A stretch of 64,000 bases of DNA, from contig CBDUBH010000004.1 in the NCBI GenBank assembly GCA_965365345.1, positions 5,646 through 69,645 on the forward strand. Direction: 5' to 3'. The notes under the pieces were generated by a model. The model was not told the origin of the DNA and searched no databases. It saw only the letters and a program-made list of their open reading frames with translations. Positions within the stretch are counted from its first letter, which is position 1. Each line of letters starts with the position of its first letter. Position numbers and translations under genes: made by a program. This document shows positions 9,423 to 18,850 of this stretch, piece after piece. Source of the DNA: CBDUBH01 sp965365345. GTDB taxonomy: Bacteria > Bacteroidota > Ignavibacteria > Ignavibacteriales > SURF-24.

Positions 9423-12401
9423 ATGAATAAATTATACAACGGCAATTTATCAAATTCAGATGATGTTCATTACAAATATGAATCGTTATTCAAAAATGCA
9501 TTCGATTGCATTTACGTGCATGATTTTGAAGGTAACTTTTTGGAAGTAAGCGATTCTACAGTAAAACTTTTCAACTTTTCCCGCGAAGAAATTCTAAAGA
9601 TGAACATTAAAGATGTTCTGCTTGAAGATCAATTGGAAATTGCAAATAAAAGAGTTTCTGATTTGAAATCAATAAAAAACAATTCCGATGAAGTGATCTA
9701 TAAAATCAAAAATAAATCCGGCGAAACTCTGCTTATTGAAGTAAGATCATTTCTTTTGGAAAAAAACGGGATGCCTTTTGCCGTTCAGGGAATTGCCCGC
9801 GATGTTACAAAAAGAATTAAACATCAGGAAGAATTAGCGCACAGCGAAGAAAATTTCAGATTGATATTTGAACATGCCGCTGATGCGATTGTTATTTCGG
9901 ATCGTGAAGCAAATATTTTGGATGTAAATAAAGTTGCTTGCGAGTTTACTCTTTACTCGAGAGAAGAACTTACAAAAATGAACATTCGCGATCTGCTTTC
10001 TGAAGAAGATAAAAATAGTTTTCCTGTTGATTTTAATAAATTAAAACAGCAGCAAAGCATAATCCGGGAAAGAAGAATTATTAAGAAAGATAAAACTTCA
10101 ATGTTTATTGAAGTTAATGGTCAGACACTTTCTGATGGAAGAATTATAGGAATTTATAGAGATATATCTTTTAGAAAAGAACTTCAGAAAAAGCTTGAAC
10201 AAAGTGAAACATATTATAAATCCTTAATAGAAGAACAAGTTGATCTTGTGTGCAGATTTTCACCTGATACAACCTGGACCTTTGTTAATACTGCTTATTG
10301 TATTTATTGGAATAGATCTACGGACGAATTGTTAGGCGATAAGTTTATCAATTATCTGCCTGAAAGTGATAAAGAAAATATAAAATATTTTTTGCGATCT
10401 TTCACCAAAGAACATTCCGTTAGAACAATGGAAAATCTTACAAAATCCAACACAGGCGAATTGCGCTGGCATCTTTGGACTTACAAGGCATTTTTTGATG
10501 AAAATGAAAATATAGTTGAATTTCAAACAGTTGGGAAAGATATTACAACACAAAAAAATTTTGAGGCAAGATTAAAAGCTTCGGAAGAACTGCACAGATT
10601 AGTGCTTTCAAATATTTCCGATGCCGTAATTCTTACAAATCTCAACGGAAATTTTACTTATGTAAGTCCAAACTCGGAAATATTATTCAGTTATTCTGCT
10701 AATGAAATTTATTCAATGGGACAAATAAAAAATTTACTTGGCGAAAATCTTTTTTCATTTAAGGAATTAAATTTTTACGGCGAGTTAAAAGATGTTGAAA
10801 AAACAGTAACGGATAAATCAGGAAAAGTTCATCATCTTTTGATCAATATTAAACGGGTTAATATAAACACTGATGAAATTTTATATACTTGCCGCGATCT
10901 TACTGAATATAAATCCGCAATAATGAAACTTGCTTTGGCAGAGCATAAGTATCAATCAATTTTTGATAACGCTTTAGAAGGAATTTATCAGGTTGATCTT
11001 AATGGAAAAATAATTTCCGCTAACAGATCACTTGCAGAAATTTTAGGTTATAATTCTCCACAGGATTTAATAAATACTGTTAACGATTATTGGACAGAGG
11101 TTTTTGTTGATAGTTCTTTAAAGCCGATGATAATTGCTGAAATGGAAAAGAATAATAAAATTCGCGGACTTGAATTTGAAGCTTATAAAAAGAATGGTGA
11201 AATAATATGGGTTTTGATTTATGCGAGAAATATCAGGGATAAAAACGGAATTTCGGTAATGTACGAAGGAAATATGATCGATATTACCCGCAGAAAAAAA
11301 GCAGAAAAACTTTTGAAAAAAAGTGAAATAAGATTACAACTTTCAATTGAAGCGGCAAATCAGGGAATCTGGGATTGGAACATTGAAAAAAACGAAGTGT
11401 ATTTCAGTCCGAAATATTACACAATGCTCGGCTACAAACCAAATGAATTTGAAGCTAATTATGATAATTGGAAAGATTTAATTCATCCGGCACAAATGAT
11501 CTCTGTTGCAAAACATCAAAAGGAAATAATAAAACAGGAAGATCAATTTTCTCAGGAATTTTTGATGCGCACAAAATCCGGTGAGTACAGATGGATCTTA
11601 AGTCAGGGAAAAGTTTTCGGAAGAGATGAAAACGAAAATCCTTTAAGAGTTGCTGGAACTCATTTGGATATAACCGAAAAAAAACTTGCCGATGAAAAGT
11701 TGAAACAATCCGAAGAGAACTTGCGCGCGCTTTCTGCACATCTTGAAAAGATACGCGAAGAGGAAAGAAAAGAAATTGCATCACTTGTTCATGATGAATT
11801 AGGGCAAGCATTAACGGGCATAAAATTAATATCTCTTTCAATAAGTAAAAATATTTCAGGCGAAAATGAAAAAGCGAAATTAAAGCTTAAAGAAATGAAT
11901 AATATTATAAGTTCAACAATAAAATCAGTACAAAGAATAAGTTCAAATTTGCGTCCAAAAATATTGGAAACAATGGGATTGATTCCGGCAATAGAAGAAA
12001 ACTTAAAAATATTTTCTGAACGCACCGGGATTAAGTCGAAAATTTTTATCGGTAAAAATTCAGATCTCAAATTCAGCGAGAATATTTCCGTTGTACTTTT
12101 CAGAATTTTTCAGGAAAGCATTACAAATGTTGCCCGTCATGCAAATGCCACGGAAGTTAAAATAAAAACTGCGCTTATCAAAAAGCATTATTATCTTGAA
12201 ATTATTGATAACGGAATCGGAATTGATGAAGATAAATTAAATGATCCTGAATGCCTCGGAATAATCGGAATGCAGGAAAAGGCAATAAAAATAGGGGGAA
12301 CATTAGAAATAAAGAGAAATATATTAAAAGGAACAACCGTAAAAGCTTGCCTTCCAAGTTCTAAAATGAATGATTATTTAAATAATTCATATATTAAATA
12401 A
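9423..12401 (+). CDS. Six-PAS soluble histidine kinase, NarL/DegS class
   Basis: A 992-residue kinase without membrane segments. Six PAS/PAC units can be traced at about residues 18-135, 142-252, 260-378, 385-497, 505-628 and 636-757, each closing with a DITxxK-type segment. A coiled coil leads to a HisKA_3 domain with His790 in LVHDELGQALTGIKL, then a compact HATPase (ITNVARHANATEV, DNGIGIDEDKL). The HisKA_3 type pairs with LuxR-like regulators, and just such a regulator follows 65 bases downstream. The cues are unknown; PAS domains bind haem, flavin or small molecules, or mediate contacts, and no diagnostic residue was identified. Confidence 0.9.
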   Translation: MNKLYNGNLSNSDDVHYKYESLFKNAFDCIYVHDFEGNFLEVSDSTVKLFNFSREEILKMNIKDVLLEDQLEIANKRVSDLKSIKNNSDEVIYKIKNKSGETLLIEVRSFLLEKNGMPFAVQGIARDVTKRIKHQEELAHSEENFRLIFEHAADAIVISDREANILDVNKVACEFTLYSREELTKMNIRDLLSEEDKNSFPVDFNKLKQQQSIIRERRIIKKDKTSMFIEVNGQTLSDGRIIGIYRDISFRKELQKKLEQSETYYKSLIEEQVDLVCRFSPDTTWTFVNTAYCIYWNRSTDELLGDKFINYLPESDKENIKYFLRSFTKEHSVRTMENLTKSNTGELRWHLWTYKAFFDENENIVEFQTVGKDITTQKNFEARLKASEELHRLVLSNISDAVILTNLNGNFTYVSPNSEILFSYSANEIYSMGQIKNLLGENLFSFKELNFYGELKDVEKTVTDKSGKVHHLLINIKRVNINTDEILYTCRDLTEYKSAIMKLALAEHKYQSIFDNALEGIYQVDLNGKIISANRSLAEILGYNSPQDLINTVNDYWTEVFVDSSLKPMIIAEMEKNNKIRGLEFEAYKKNGEIIWVLIYARNIRDKNGISVMYEGNMIDITRRKKAEKLLKKSEIRLQLSIEAANQGIWDWNIEKNEVYFSPKYYTMLGYKPNEFEANYDNWKDLIHPAQMISVAKHQKEIIKQEDQFSQEFLMRTKSGEYRWILSQGKVFGRDENENPLRVAGTHLDITEKKLADEKLKQSEENLRALSAHLEKIREEERKEIASLVHDELGQALTGIKLISLSISKNISGENEKAKLKLKEMNNIISSTIKSVQRISSNLRPKILETMGLIPAIEENLKIFSERTGIKSKIFIGKNSDLKFSENISVVLFRIFQESITNVARHANATEVKIKTALIKKHYYLEIIDNGIGIDEDKLNDPECLGIIGMQEKAIKIGGTLEIKRNILKGTTVKACLPSSKMNDYLNNSYIK

Positions 12402-12466
12402 TGTAAGGAAAATTAAGGGGACAAAATAAAAATTTAATTACAGCTTTTAATAACAGTCAGATCAAT

Positions 12467-13096
12467 ATGAAAAAAATATTAATTGTTGATGATCACGCGA
12501 TAGTAAGAAAAGGTTTAAAAGAAATTATTAATGATGAAAATGATTTAAAAGTTGAAGACGAAGCAAAAAATGCTGATGAAGCTTTGGAAAAGATCCGCAA
12601 TAAAAAAATTGATCTGGTAATTTTGGATATTAATATGCCCGGCAGAAGCGGATTTGATATCATTGCCGATATTATAAAAATTGATGAACAACTTCCCATA
12701 CTTATTCTAAGTATAAATCCTGAAGATGAATTTGCTTTGCGCTGCCTGAAAGCCGGAGCTTCGGGATACATGAACAAAGATATTGAGCCGCTTGAATTTC
12801 TGCTTGCAATTAGAAAATTGCTTTCCGGACAAAAATACATTCCGCCTGCACTGGCTGAAATGCTTTTTAATGATTTTGAAAACAACACACCAAAGAAAAA
12901 ATTTAACGATCTTTCAGATCGTGAGTTTGAAGTCTTAAGAATGATAGCCCGCAAAAAAACAATCAAAGAAATTTCAGAAGATCTTGCATTAAGCATAAAA
13001 ACCGTGAGCACTTATAAAACAAGAATAATGCAGAAATTAGATTTAAAAGATAATAACCAGCTTTTAAATTACGCCAGACAAAATAAGCTGGTTTAA
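12467..13096 (+). CDS. NarL/FixJ-family response regulator (LuxR HTH)
   Basis: A 209-residue regulator. Residues 1-120 form a receiver (Asp8/Asp9, phosphoacceptor Asp54, Lys in YMNKDI). Residues 145-205 form a LuxR-type helix-turn-helix (LSDREFEVLRMIARKKTIKE, then SIKTVSTYKTRIMQKL). It follows the HisKA_3 kinase on the same strand and is very likely its partner. It is expected to bind DNA as a dimer when phosphorylated; targets are not evident. Confidence 0.92.
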   Translation: MKKILIVDDHAIVRKGLKEIINDENDLKVEDEAKNADEALEKIRNKKIDLVILDINMPGRSGFDIIADIIKIDEQLPILILSINPEDEFALRCLKAGASGYMNKDIEPLEFLLAIRKLLSGQKYIPPALAEMLFNDFENNTPKKKFNDLSDREFEVLRMIARKKTIKEISEDLALSIKTVSTYKTRIMQKLDLKDNNQLLNYARQNKLV

Positions 13097-13409
13097 AAGA
13101 TTAAAAGTTGATCTGTCATTCCGGCTTGTCCGGAATCTTTCTTATTTAGAAAGGATTCCCGACGCGTTTCACTTGCGGGAATGACAGAATATTACTTAGT
13201 ATCACTGTCAGATTCCGGGCTGCTTCGCGCCGGAATGACGGATTGTTTTCCATTTTCCATTCTTTCATTATTCCATTTTAATTTTCCCATTCCTACAAAA
13301 ATTCATTCATTCCTACAAAAATTTGTCAAAAAATATCCTACACAAAAATTTTTATTTATGCCGATAATCAAATTAAGAAAAAACCTGCAATGGAAAGAAT
13401 TCCGAAATT
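13097..13409. repeat. Intergenic REP-like repeats (TCATTCCGG type)
   Basis: From 13113 to 13241 the region holds two palindromic repeats whose ends read CTGTCATTCCGG or CTGTCAGATTCCGG and finish GGAATGACAG or GGAATGACGG. After it, about 13245-13330, comes a degenerate run of TTCCATT/ATTCCTAC-like words. An open frame across it has no family resemblance and is not called. Confidence 0.7.
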
Positions 13410-15188
13410 ATGGGCGAAATAACATTAAATAATAATAAATTTGCGGACTTGGAAAATTCAAATCCGGCGGAAATTATTGCTGTAACTGAAAATTTCAGAA
13501 GCGATATTTCACGCATGTTTTTTGATTTAGGCGAAAATTTTACCGAAAATTTCAAAATAATTAAAAATGTAATTTCGATCTCGTCTGAAACACTTAACAA
13601 TTCTTTTGGTGAAAAAATCGAGCAAAAAATTTCGGAACTTTTTTCGATCTTTTTTGAAATTGAACTTCTTACAAGAACATCCGAGCTTGTAATAAATTCA
13701 GGCAAAGACCATTTGAACCGCATCCAAAATTATTTGGAGCAGACTCAAACTCATGCCGAAGGATTCGGAAAAATTGTTAAACAATTAAGAATGCTTGGCA
13801 TTGCAACAAAAATAGAAAATGCGCGTTTGAATAACGATGCAACGGGATTTAACATACTTGCCGAAAATGTTGAAAATCTTTCCGATAAAATAAATCTACG
13901 TCAAAGTGATATTGCAAAAAGTACAGCAGCGTTAAACTCGCGCTGCAGCAAGATCATTGATGAAATTTCTTCAATAAGAGCAAAGCAATCGGTTTTGATA
14001 AAAGAAATTTTTGAAAACAAAGATAAAGCAATTAATAAGTTAAGCGAAAATTATGAAGCATCTCTTGTTGCAGTTGAAAAAGTAAAAACCTTATCGGAAA
14101 AAATTTCCAAAAATATTAATGAAATTATTTCAGCAGTACAATACGGCGATATTACTTCGCAGCAAACCGAACATGTAATAAATTCACTTTCGGAAGCGCA
14201 AAGAAAATTTGAAGAAAATGGATTTGAGAGATCTTCCGCTGTAAATTTTTGCGGAGTTTTGAAACTTCAGCAGGCGCAATTAAATAATACGTCAAAAGAT
14301 ATTTCGGGCTCTGTGAACACAATAAATTATTCAACTCAAAACATAAAAAATTCAATAATTGAATTGAATGAAATTTTGAGTTCGGTCAGCATAAATAATT
14401 CATCTGAAAATTCGCTCGAAGGAATAAAATCAAAAATTGATGCAACAAAATCCTTGATCGAAAAAAATCATGAAGTTCATTCCGGATTGATAAATTCCGT
14501 GAGTGAAGTTTTTTCTGCCGTTAAGATCCTTTCAAATTTAATAAATGAGATTGAAGAAGCGGGAACTGAAATTGAACTTATTTCTCTTAACGCAATAATA
14601 AAATCAACACATTCCGGAAAAGAAGGCGCTGCGCTCGGAGTCCTTTCCGATGCTATAAGACGTTTATCAAACGATGCTAAAGAACAGACTTTTACGGTTT
14701 CAAATATTTTTGAAAAAATAATGAGCGAAACCCGCGAACTGAAAAGTATAAATGAAAAACAGACCGGCGAAGAACAAAAAAATAAAACCGGCGAAATTAT
14801 AAATTCACTTCAGCGTGAAACTTCTGAACTCAGCAACACCGGAAAAATACTTTTTGAAAAACTGAATGAAATTAATTTAAGCACTGGAAAAATTGAACAT
14901 TCGATAGAACAGCAAATTTACAAGATCGAAAATCTAAATGAATCCGGAAATAAAATTGAAATGATCTCAGCTATGATCAATCAAACTGTTGAAGATCTCC
15001 AAAATAAATTTGAAATAAATGATGAAATGATTCAGGCGGATCTCAGCGAATTTGCAGATCAGTATTCAATGCAAAGCGAAAGAGAAGTACATAGATCATT
15101 AACAGAAATTATAAAAGATGAAATGCCCGTAAATATTGATCAATCTTTAAGTGATGAAGATTTCGGGGATAATATAGAACTTTTTTAA
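13410..15188 (+). CDS. Soluble MCP-like coiled-coil protein of the chemotaxis cluster
   Basis: A 592-residue, almost wholly helical protein without membrane segments or signal peptide. Near residues 385-425 lies a degenerate version of the MCP hairpin tip (IEEAGTEIELISLNAIIKS, then GVLSDAIRRLSNDAKEQT). A second, weaker tip-like stretch is near residues 130-165 (LGIATKIENARLN, then NILAENVENLSDKI). It opens the chemotaxis cluster, 13 bases before a STAS gene, so it probably works with CheA/CheW or with the STAS protein in the cytoplasm. Whether it binds CheA or is methylated is unknown, because the tip is far from consensus. Confidence 0.7.
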   Translation: MGEITLNNNKFADLENSNPAEIIAVTENFRSDISRMFFDLGENFTENFKIIKNVISISSETLNNSFGEKIEQKISELFSIFFEIELLTRTSELVINSGKDHLNRIQNYLEQTQTHAEGFGKIVKQLRMLGIATKIENARLNNDATGFNILAENVENLSDKINLRQSDIAKSTAALNSRCSKIIDEISSIRAKQSVLIKEIFENKDKAINKLSENYEASLVAVEKVKTLSEKISKNINEIISAVQYGDITSQQTEHVINSLSEAQRKFEENGFERSSAVNFCGVLKLQQAQLNNTSKDISGSVNTINYSTQNIKNSIIELNEILSSVSINNSSENSLEGIKSKIDATKSLIEKNHEVHSGLINSVSEVFSAVKILSNLINEIEEAGTEIELISLNAIIKSTHSGKEGAALGVLSDAIRRLSNDAKEQTFTVSNIFEKIMSETRELKSINEKQTGEEQKNKTGEIINSLQRETSELSNTGKILFEKLNEINLSTGKIEHSIEQQIYKIENLNESGNKIEMISAMINQTVEDLQNKFEINDEMIQADLSEFADQYSMQSEREVHRSLTEIIKDEMPVNIDQSLSDEDFGDNIELF

Positions 15189-15201
15189 GGGGATTAAAAA
15201 A

Positions 15202-15525
15202 ATGAGCAATTGCAAAGTTGAAAAAATTGAAAATGAAATTTATTTAAGCGGAAATTTAACAATTCAAAATTCAGCTAAACTGAAAGATGAACTGTTAAAA
15301 ATTTCAAACTCCGATTTAATAAAGATCAAAATTGATAAAGATGCAATAGTTGATCTTTCTACAATTCAACTTTTAATTTCTTTAAGAAAAAGTGCAAAAC
15401 AAAAAGGAAAGAAATTCAGTTTGAACACTGATAATGATTCTTATTTACTTGTGATATTAGAAAAATACGGATTAAATCAACTTGAAAACGGAACGGAAAT
15501 ACCGGAGGCGGAATTTAACTCATGA
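15202..15525 (+). CDS. STAS-domain protein (MlaB/anti-anti-sigma-like)
   Basis: A 107-residue single STAS domain: strands EIYLSGNLTI and DLIKIKID lead to VDLSTIQLLISLRKSAKQKGK, the segment that in anti-anti-sigma factors carries the phosphorylated serine. Here Ser follows Leu in DLS, so phosphorylation is possible but not certain. It sits between the soluble MCP-like protein and cheY and overlaps cheY by 4 bases (ATGA), showing translational coupling. STAS proteins occur in many non-enterobacterial chemotaxis operons; their role there is little known. No sigma factor or anti-sigma kinase is visible nearby. Confidence 0.8.
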   Translation: MSNCKVEKIENEIYLSGNLTIQNSAKLKDELLKISNSDLIKIKIDKDAIVDLSTIQLLISLRKSAKQKGKKFSLNTDNDSYLLVILEKYGLNQLENGTEIPEAEFNS

Positions 15526-15884
15526 AAACTATATTAACCGTTGATGATTCACCAAGCATAAGACAAATGATAAAATTTACTTTAAGCGAAAACGGCTATA
15601 ATGTAATTGAAGCTGTTGACGGTCAGGATGCGCTTGAAAAAGTAAAATCCGCAAGTGTAAATCTTGTAATAACGGATTTGAATATGCCGAATATGGATGG
15701 AATCACTTTGATAAAAAATTTGAGGCAAAATCCTTTATTTAAATTTACGCCGATCTTAATGCTTACAACAGAATCGCAGGAAACAAAAAAATCGGAAGGT
15801 AAACAGGCAGGCGCAACCGGCTGGATAATAAAACCTTTCAAACCGGAACAGTTAACAGCCGTAATCAAAAAAGTTTTGCCGTAA
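15522..15884 (+). CDS. cheY: CheY-like response regulator (first copy)
   Basis: A 120-residue receiver with VDDSPSIRQM, phosphoacceptor in VITDLNMPNMDG, LTTES switch and IIKPF lysine: all the residues of an active CheY. It overlaps the STAS gene by four bases and precedes a second CheY and CheA. It is expected to be phosphorylated by CheA. The output is unknown: no flagellar motor gene lies in the window, but a type IV pilus locus does. Confidence 0.9.
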   Translation: MKTILTVDDSPSIRQMIKFTLSENGYNVIEAVDGQDALEKVKSASVNLVITDLNMPNMDGITLIKNLRQNPLFKFTPILMLTTESQETKKSEGKQAGATGWIIKPFKPEQLTAVIKKVLP

Positions 15885-15933
15885 ATTCCGGTTCGAAAAA
15901 AAGAAAAAATCCAATAACAAAAATTTTAATATC

Positions 15934-16296
15934 ATGAAAATCTTAACAGTTGATGATTCAAAAAGTACTCGCGAAATGATCCAATCTATCTTATCTGAAA
16001 ATGGATTTGAAGTGCTTGAAGCAGTTGACGGAAGAGATGCAATTACAAAATTGCTGAATAATCCGGTGCATTTGATCCTTGCGGATTTGAACATGCCGAA
16101 TATGGATGGACTCGAAATGCTAAGGAAATTGAAGAAAAGTGTGATTCACAGATCCACGCCCGTAATTATGATAACTTCCGAAGCGGACAAAGGAAAAGTT
16201 TTAGAAGCGGTTTCGCTTGGAGTTGAAGGATGGATCTTGAAACCGTTCGACTCAGATATTTTAATCAATACAATTAACAGGATAGCAAATTGTTAG
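15934..16296 (+). CDS. cheY: CheY-like response regulator (second copy)
   Basis: A 120-residue receiver similar to the one just upstream (VDDSKSTREMI, ADLNMPNMDG, MITSEAD, ILKPFDSD), probably a tandem duplicate that has diverged. Catalytic residues are intact. It overlaps the TTG-started cheA by 7 bases. Two CheY proteins beside one CheA often mean that one drives the output and the other drains phosphate; which is which cannot be told here. Confidence 0.9.
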   Translation: MKILTVDDSKSTREMIQSILSENGFEVLEAVDGRDAITKLLNNPVHLILADLNMPNMDGLEMLRKLKKSVIHRSTPVIMITSEADKGKVLEAVSLGVEGWILKPFDSDILINTINRIANC

Positions 16297-18323
16297 ATCA
16301 ATTGAAACAATCCTTTTTGGAAGAAGCAAACGAATTGCTTGAGCAACTCGAAGAAGCGCTGCTTGAACTTGAATCGGATTTCACTAATGCGGAAACGGTT
16401 TCCAAAGTATTCAGGATTTTGCATACCGTAAAAGGCTCGGCTGGAATGTTCGGATTTGATGATGTTTCGAAATTTACGCACGATATCGAAAACGCATTTG
16501 AAAAAATCAGAAACGGTGAACTTCAAATTTCAAAAGAGATAATTGAACTTACGTTAAATTCAAAAGATGTTATTTGCGCAATGCTGGATTCCGGAATTAC
16601 GACCGGTGATGAAAAAGTGAGATCCATTATGAACGGATTTTCACGATTCTGCAATAACGAAATTTCGAATGTAATAATTGAAAAAGTTTCAGCCGGAGAA
16701 AATCAAGTTTCAACATTTTATATAGAATTTAAGCCCGGCGAAAATATTTTTATGAACGGCACAAATCCGCTTTTTCTTCTCGATGAAATAATTGAACTCG
16801 GAAGCGCAATATTGCACGCGGATTTTGATCACATTCCGGAAATTGAAAATTTTGATCCCGAAAAATGTTTAACCAGCTGGAAAATATTTTTAAGCACGGA
16901 TAAGGGCAAAAATGCAATTCAGGATGTTTTCATTTTTGTTGAAGATGAATGCACAATTACAATTGAAGAGATCAGTAAGGAAGATCTTTTAAACTCAGAA
17001 GAAAATAAAACTTTACTTCAAAATATTTTAAAAGAAGATCTTGAAATTTCAAAAGAAAAATTTCTTCCGCTGTTAAAAAATTCCGGCGAAAAAAAATGCA
17101 GGGAAGAAAAATTTGAAACTGTAAAAGAAACAGTAATTCAGAAAAAAGAAAACACTGCAAATATAAAAGTTAGTTCGGAAAAATTGGATCAACTTGTAAA
17201 TCTTGTCGGCGAACTTGTTACTGTTCAGGCAAGATTAAATCAAATTTCGGCAAAGCAAAATTCAACTGAACTAAATTTAATTTCTGAAGAAATTGAAAGA
17301 TTGACATGGGATTTACGAAACAATTCATTGAATTTGAGAATGCTCCCGATCGGCACAATATTCAATAAATTCAAGCGTTTGGTGCATGACCTTTCCAATG
17401 AACTTAACAAAAAAGTTGATTTTGTAACGATCGGAGCTGAAACCGAACTTGACAAAAACGTAATTGAAAAATTGAACGATCCGCTTGTTCATATAATCAG
17501 AAATTGCATTGATCACGGAATTGAAAATCCGGAAGACAGAATTCAAAAAGGAAAACCCGCAAACGGAACGGTTCAACTTACCGCAAAACATTCGGGCGCT
17601 TTTGTTGTAATTGAAATTAAAGATAACGGCGCAGGATTAAATTCCCAATCAATAAAAAGAAAAGCGATTGAGCGCGGATTGATCCCACAGGAGCGCGAAC
17701 TTTCCGAAAATGAAATTTACAATTTGATATTTATGCCCGGATTTTCAACAGCGCGTGAACTTACTTCAATTTCAGGACGCGGAGTTGGGATGGATGTTGT
17801 AAGAAAAACGATAGAAGAATTAAAAGGCATTGTTGAAATTTCAAGCAAAGAAAATGAAGGTACAACAATCACATTAAAACTTCCTTTAACACTTGCAATA
17901 ATTGAAGGTCTGCTTTTAAAAACCGGTGATGATAATTTCGTAATTCCGCTTTCTTTTGTTGAAGAGTGCGTTGAAATTATTGACAGGGAAAAAAATAATT
18001 CGAGAAGCAAAATGATGAACATTCGCGGCGAACTTATTCCTTACATTCCGCTTAAAAATGTTTTTGAATTAAAATGCGAACCGAAAAAAATCGAACAAAT
18101 AATTGTAGTAAAAGACGAACAGAAAAAGATTGGAATTTTAGTTGACGAAGTTATTGGCGAACATCAAACCGTAATAAAATCTTTAGGCGGATTTTACAAA
18201 AATGTTGAACTGGTTTCCGGCGCAACAATTCTGGGTGATGGCTCCGTAGCTTTGATTTTAGATGTTGCAAAAATAATAAATCAGGCAGTTCAAAAAGAAA
18301 TAGAAATTACAAGCGAAATGTAA
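16290..18323 (+). CDS. cheA: Chemotaxis histidine kinase CheA
   Basis: A 677-residue CheA. P1/HPt with the phosphorylated His45 in FRILHTVKGSAGMFGF; a variable linker of about 170 residues; P3 dimerisation from about residue 290 (VSSEKLDQLVNLVGELVT); P4 kinase with the N box near residues 401-412 (IRNCIDHGIE), DNGAGLN and GRGVGMDVV; and a CheW-like P5 at the C-terminus. The start is TTG at 16290: it overlaps the second cheY by 7 bases and gives a P1 domain of normal length. It autophosphorylates under control of receptors and CheW and passes phosphate to the two CheY and to CheB. Confidence 0.95.
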   Translation: MLDQLKQSFLEEANELLEQLEEALLELESDFTNAETVSKVFRILHTVKGSAGMFGFDDVSKFTHDIENAFEKIRNGELQISKEIIELTLNSKDVICAMLDSGITTGDEKVRSIMNGFSRFCNNEISNVIIEKVSAGENQVSTFYIEFKPGENIFMNGTNPLFLLDEIIELGSAILHADFDHIPEIENFDPEKCLTSWKIFLSTDKGKNAIQDVFIFVEDECTITIEEISKEDLLNSEENKTLLQNILKEDLEISKEKFLPLLKNSGEKKCREEKFETVKETVIQKKENTANIKVSSEKLDQLVNLVGELVTVQARLNQISAKQNSTELNLISEEIERLTWDLRNNSLNLRMLPIGTIFNKFKRLVHDLSNELNKKVDFVTIGAETELDKNVIEKLNDPLVHIIRNCIDHGIENPEDRIQKGKPANGTVQLTAKHSGAFVVIEIKDNGAGLNSQSIKRKAIERGLIPQERELSENEIYNLIFMPGFSTARELTSISGRGVGMDVVRKTIEELKGIVEISSKENEGTTITLKLPLTLAIIEGLLLKTGDDNFVIPLSFVEECVEIIDREKNNSRSKMMNIRGELIPYIPLKNVFELKCEPKKIEQIIVVKDEQKKIGILVDEVIGEHQTVIKSLGGFYKNVELVSGATILGDGSVALILDVAKIINQAVQKEIEITSEM

Positions 18324-18340
18324 ATAAATGGAGCAAATAA

Positions 18341-18832
18341 ATGAATACAAGCATAATTGAAACAAGACAATATCTGACTTTCAAATTATCGGATGAAATT
18401 TTCGGACTTGATGTATCGCAGGTTCGCGAAATTTTGGATTACATAAAGATCACAAAAGTTCCGCAAACACCTGATTACATGTGCGGAGTTATAAATCTTC
18501 GCGGCAGCGTAGTTCCGGTTGTTGATATGCGTTTGAAATTCGGATTAACAAAAACCGATGTTACGGTAAATACCTGCATAATTGTAGTTGAAGTAAATAT
18601 CGAAAACGAAAAAACAATTTTAGGTGCGCTTGTTGATTCTGTTCAGGAGGTATTTGAACTTGAACCCAATGAAATTGAATCGGCACCGAAAATAGGCACT
18701 CAGCTTAAAACCGAATTTATAAAAGGAATGGGCAGACGCGACGAAAAATTCATAATCATTCTTGATATAGACAAAATATTTTCGGTAAAAGAACTGGAAA
18801 TTTTAAATAATAAAGTTGAAGAAGAAAAATAA
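18341..18832 (+). CDS. cheW: Chemotaxis coupling protein CheW
   Basis: A 163-residue CheW domain protein (YLTFKLSDEIFGLDVSQVREIL, MCGVINLRGSVVPVVDMR, LGALVDSVQEVFEL). It links receptors to the P5 domain of CheA. It lies 17 bases after cheA, with GGAG before the ATG, and 18 bases before the MCP gene, so all three are one transcription unit. Confidence 0.94.
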   Translation: MNTSIIETRQYLTFKLSDEIFGLDVSQVREILDYIKITKVPQTPDYMCGVINLRGSVVPVVDMRLKFGLTKTDVTVNTCIIVVEVNIENEKTILGALVDSVQEVFELEPNEIESAPKIGTQLKTEFIKGMGRRDEKFIIILDIDKIFSVKELEILNNKVEEEK

Positions 18833-18850
18833 ATAAACGAGGAAAATAAA

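Noticed and set aside
12493..13011. Minus-strand frame of 172 codons inside the LuxR-type regulator
   Set aside because: Antisense shadow of a clear regulator; Ser/Ile/Phe-rich low-complexity peptide.
13181..13432. Open frame of 83 codons
   Set aside because: It lies across palindromic repeats and a degenerate TTCCATT run and overlaps the start of the MCP-like gene; no family resemblance.
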